This document shows positions 12,045-13,489 of a stretch of DNA of 13,489 bases, piece after piece. Under the pieces are notes generated by a model. The model did not search any database. It saw nothing but the letters and a program-made list of their open reading frames with translations, and was not told the origin of the DNA. A program made the position numbers and the translations under genes. Origin of the DNA: Bryobacterales bacterium (lineage in GTDB: Bacteria > Acidobacteriota > Terriglobia > Bryobacterales > Bryobacteraceae); NCBI GenBank assembly GCA_003132865.1, contig PKYZ01000262.1, positions 3,983-17,471 on the forward strand, written 5' to 3'. The first letter of the stretch is position 1, and each line of letters begins with the position of its first letter.

Positions 12045-13489
12045 GTGGTGAGCGAACGAACTTTGGCGGCGCACGCCGGCTCCACGGCGCGCACGGCCGG
12101 AATCATCCTGATGTCCATCGTTCTTTGGACCTTAGCGGCCGGGCACATATTCGGGGATTCACCGGAAAACCCGACCAACGTGAAACCGGCTAAGGCGGCC
12201 CTCCTGGCCGTGCCCTTGAGCTTCGAGGCCAATCAGGGCCAAACTGACAGTCAAGTAAAGTTTCTATCCCATGGCGACGGCTATTCGTTGTTTCTTACAT
12301 CGAACGAAGTTGTCTTCACGCTGCGGACGCTGGCTGGTGTCAGAGCTCCGCCGTCGGTTTTCCGCATGGAACTGCTTGGCGCCGAACGCAACGCGCAAGT
12401 TTCCGGCGCGGATAAACTTCCGGGCGTGGCCAACTATTTCATCGGTAACGATCCGAAGAAGTGGCGCAGCGGCATCGGTGCTTATGGCAAAGTGAAGTAC
12501 CGGGGTATCTATCCAGGCGTTGACGCAGTTTTCTACGGCAACCAACGGCAATTGGAGTACGATTTCGTGGTCGCCCCGGGTGCGGACCCCAAGCAAATTT
12601 CGCTTGGGCTCACCGGCGTGACCCCGAGTCTGGACATCGAGGGCAATGTTTTACTAAAACTGGCTGACGGCGATCTGGCTCTGCGGAAGCCGGTCGTCTA
12701 TCAAATGATTGACGGCGGCAAAACAACTGTCGATGCCAGGTACGCCATCTCTGGCGGCAAAGTCCGCTTCCTGCTGGGCAAGTACGACCACAGCCAGACG
12801 CTGGTGATCGATCCGGTGTTTACGTATCTGACGTATTTGGGCGGTTCCGGGCCGGACCAAATCGGGGGCAGCCAGGTCGTGGCCCTGACCGGCAGCCCGT
12901 CGGCGCAGGCCCTGGCGATTGACTCTGCCGGTGATGTCTATGTCACTGGAATGACCGAATCGACGGATTTTCCCGTCGTCAATCCATATCAACCCACCAG
13001 CAAAACCAATATATGGACGGCCTTTGTTAGTGCGCTGAACCCATCCGGCACGGCGCTTCTTTACTCCACTTATCTGGGAGGATCCGTTTACACCGAGGGG
13101 AACTCGGTCGTATGGGATACCCACGACAATGCGCTATACGTCGTGGGCACCACGAATTCGCCCGATTTTCCGATCACGGCAGGCGCTTTCCAGACGATCT
13201 TGTCGCCGAACGAGGTGGGCGTTAATGAAGTCAGTGCTGCCCAATACAACGCGTTCGTGGCCAAGTTCAGCGCCTCTGGTCAACTCACGAACTCGACCTT
13301 TTTGGGTGGAAACTACCCAACCAACGGATTCGGCGTCACTACGGACCCCCAGGGCCGAGCCTACGTTGTCGGCTTCACCGAGTATACTTGCATGCCCCCT
13401 GACGAGGCCTCTTACGCTTGCTTCCCAACTACACCTGGAGCTGTCATTCCCGCGGGCACCGTTTCGCAGAATGGCAACGGCTTTGTATC
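12045..13489 (+). CDS. Large exported SBBP beta-propeller repeat protein, 5' part (runs off the right edge)
   Basis: An open frame of at least 481 codons with no stop before the window ends. It starts at GTG 12045 behind GGAGG. An N-terminal hydrophobic segment (about residues 23-38, Gly-Ile-Ile-Leu-Met-Ser-Ile-Val-Leu-Trp) is a signal peptide or anchor. From about residue 56, the stretch Pro-Leu-Ser-Phe-Glu-Ala-Asn-Gln-Gly-Gln with Tyr-Phe-Ile-Gly-Asn-Asp and Tyr-Pro-Gly-Val-Asp is the conserved N-terminal domain (DUF7948 type) of these proteins. From about residue 260, repeat units appear with Tyr-Leu-Gly-Gly, Ala-Ile-Asp-x-Ala-Gly-Asp-Val-Tyr-Val-Thr-Gly and Asp-Phe-Pro, the SBBP repeat that builds beta-propellers. 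Such proteins are long, secreted or surface-attached; the ligand is unknown. The right part of the gene is not visible. Confidence 0.9.
   Translation, partial: MVSERTLAAHAGSTARTAGIILMSIVLWTLAAGHIFGDSPENPTNVKPAKAALLAVPLSFEANQGQTDSQVKFLSHGDGYSLFLTSNEVVFTLRTLAGVRAPPSVFRMELLGAERNAQVSGADKLPGVANYFIGNDPKKWRSGIGAYGKVKYRGIYPGVDAVFYGNQRQLEYDFVVAPGADPKQISLGLTGVTPSLDIEGNVLLKLADGDLALRKPVVYQMIDGGKTTVDARYAISGGKVRFLLGKYDHSQTLVIDPVFTYLTYLGGSGPDQIGGSQVVALTGSPSAQALAIDSAGDVYVTGMTESTDFPVVNPYQPTSKTNIWTAFVSALNPSGTALLYSTYLGGSVYTEGNSVVWDTHDNALYVVGTTNSPDFPITAGAFQTILSPNEVGVNEVSAAQYNAFVAKFSASGQLTNSTFLGGNYPTNGFGVTTDPQGRAYVVGFTEYTCMPPDEASYACFPTTPGAVIPAGTVSQNGNGFV

Overview
The window looks like chromosomal DNA from a GC-rich soil or sediment bacterium, most likely an acidobacterium of the Solibacter/Bryobacter type. 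This is an inference. It rests on the GC-rich codon use, the large exported protein with an N-terminal domain typical of bacterial SBBP-repeat proteins, the secreted proteins of acidobacterial style, and the density of small toxin-antitoxin-like gene pairs. No rRNA or tRNA is present to settle the taxonomy.

Layout. (1) Positions 49-2066, minus strand: a three-gene regulatory operon made of an ECF sigma factor, a zinc-finger membrane anti-sigma factor that overlaps it by 4 nt, and a small exported protein of unknown role. (2) Positions 2157-3910, plus strand, divergent from the operon: two envelope genes. One is an exported protein with a lipocalin-like N-terminus and a VirB10/TrbI-like C-terminus interrupted by a glycine zipper. 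The other is a PagL-type outer-membrane lipid A deacylase. (3) Positions 3896-5121, minus strand: an AbiEii-like nucleotidyltransferase broken by two frameshifts, behind an intact HTH-like partner whose start is preceded by three tandem 7-bp repeats. (4) Positions 5238-6095, minus strand: a GIY-YIG nuclease-domain protein with a DUF4357 tail, followed by a perfect 10-bp inverted repeat. (5) Positions 6096-6567: about 470 nt without a convincing gene. (6) Positions 6568-10047, plus strand: full-length dnaE, the replicative DNA polymerase III alpha subunit and the only clear housekeeping gene. (7) Positions 10114-11437, plus strand: an intact vapBC pair, then an intact pair of a 68-aa protein and an MNT-fold nucleotidyltransferase whose genes overlap by 62 nt. 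(8) Positions 11559-11978: a junk-like patch with a gene remnant on the minus strand abutting a second, diverged, truncated copy of the nucleotidyltransferase. (9) From 12045 to the right edge, plus strand: the 5' part of a large SBBP-repeat surface protein that runs out of the window.

The most striking feature is that dnaE sits among at least four toxin-antitoxin-like or nuclease loci in different states of repair: intact (vapBC and the 68-aa/nucleotidyltransferase pair), half-broken (AbiEii dead, partner alive) and relic (the second nucleotidyltransferase copy). The two intact modules both appear to have a -10 box ending exactly 6 nt before the ATG. That spacing predicts leaderless mRNAs for both antitoxin-position genes.
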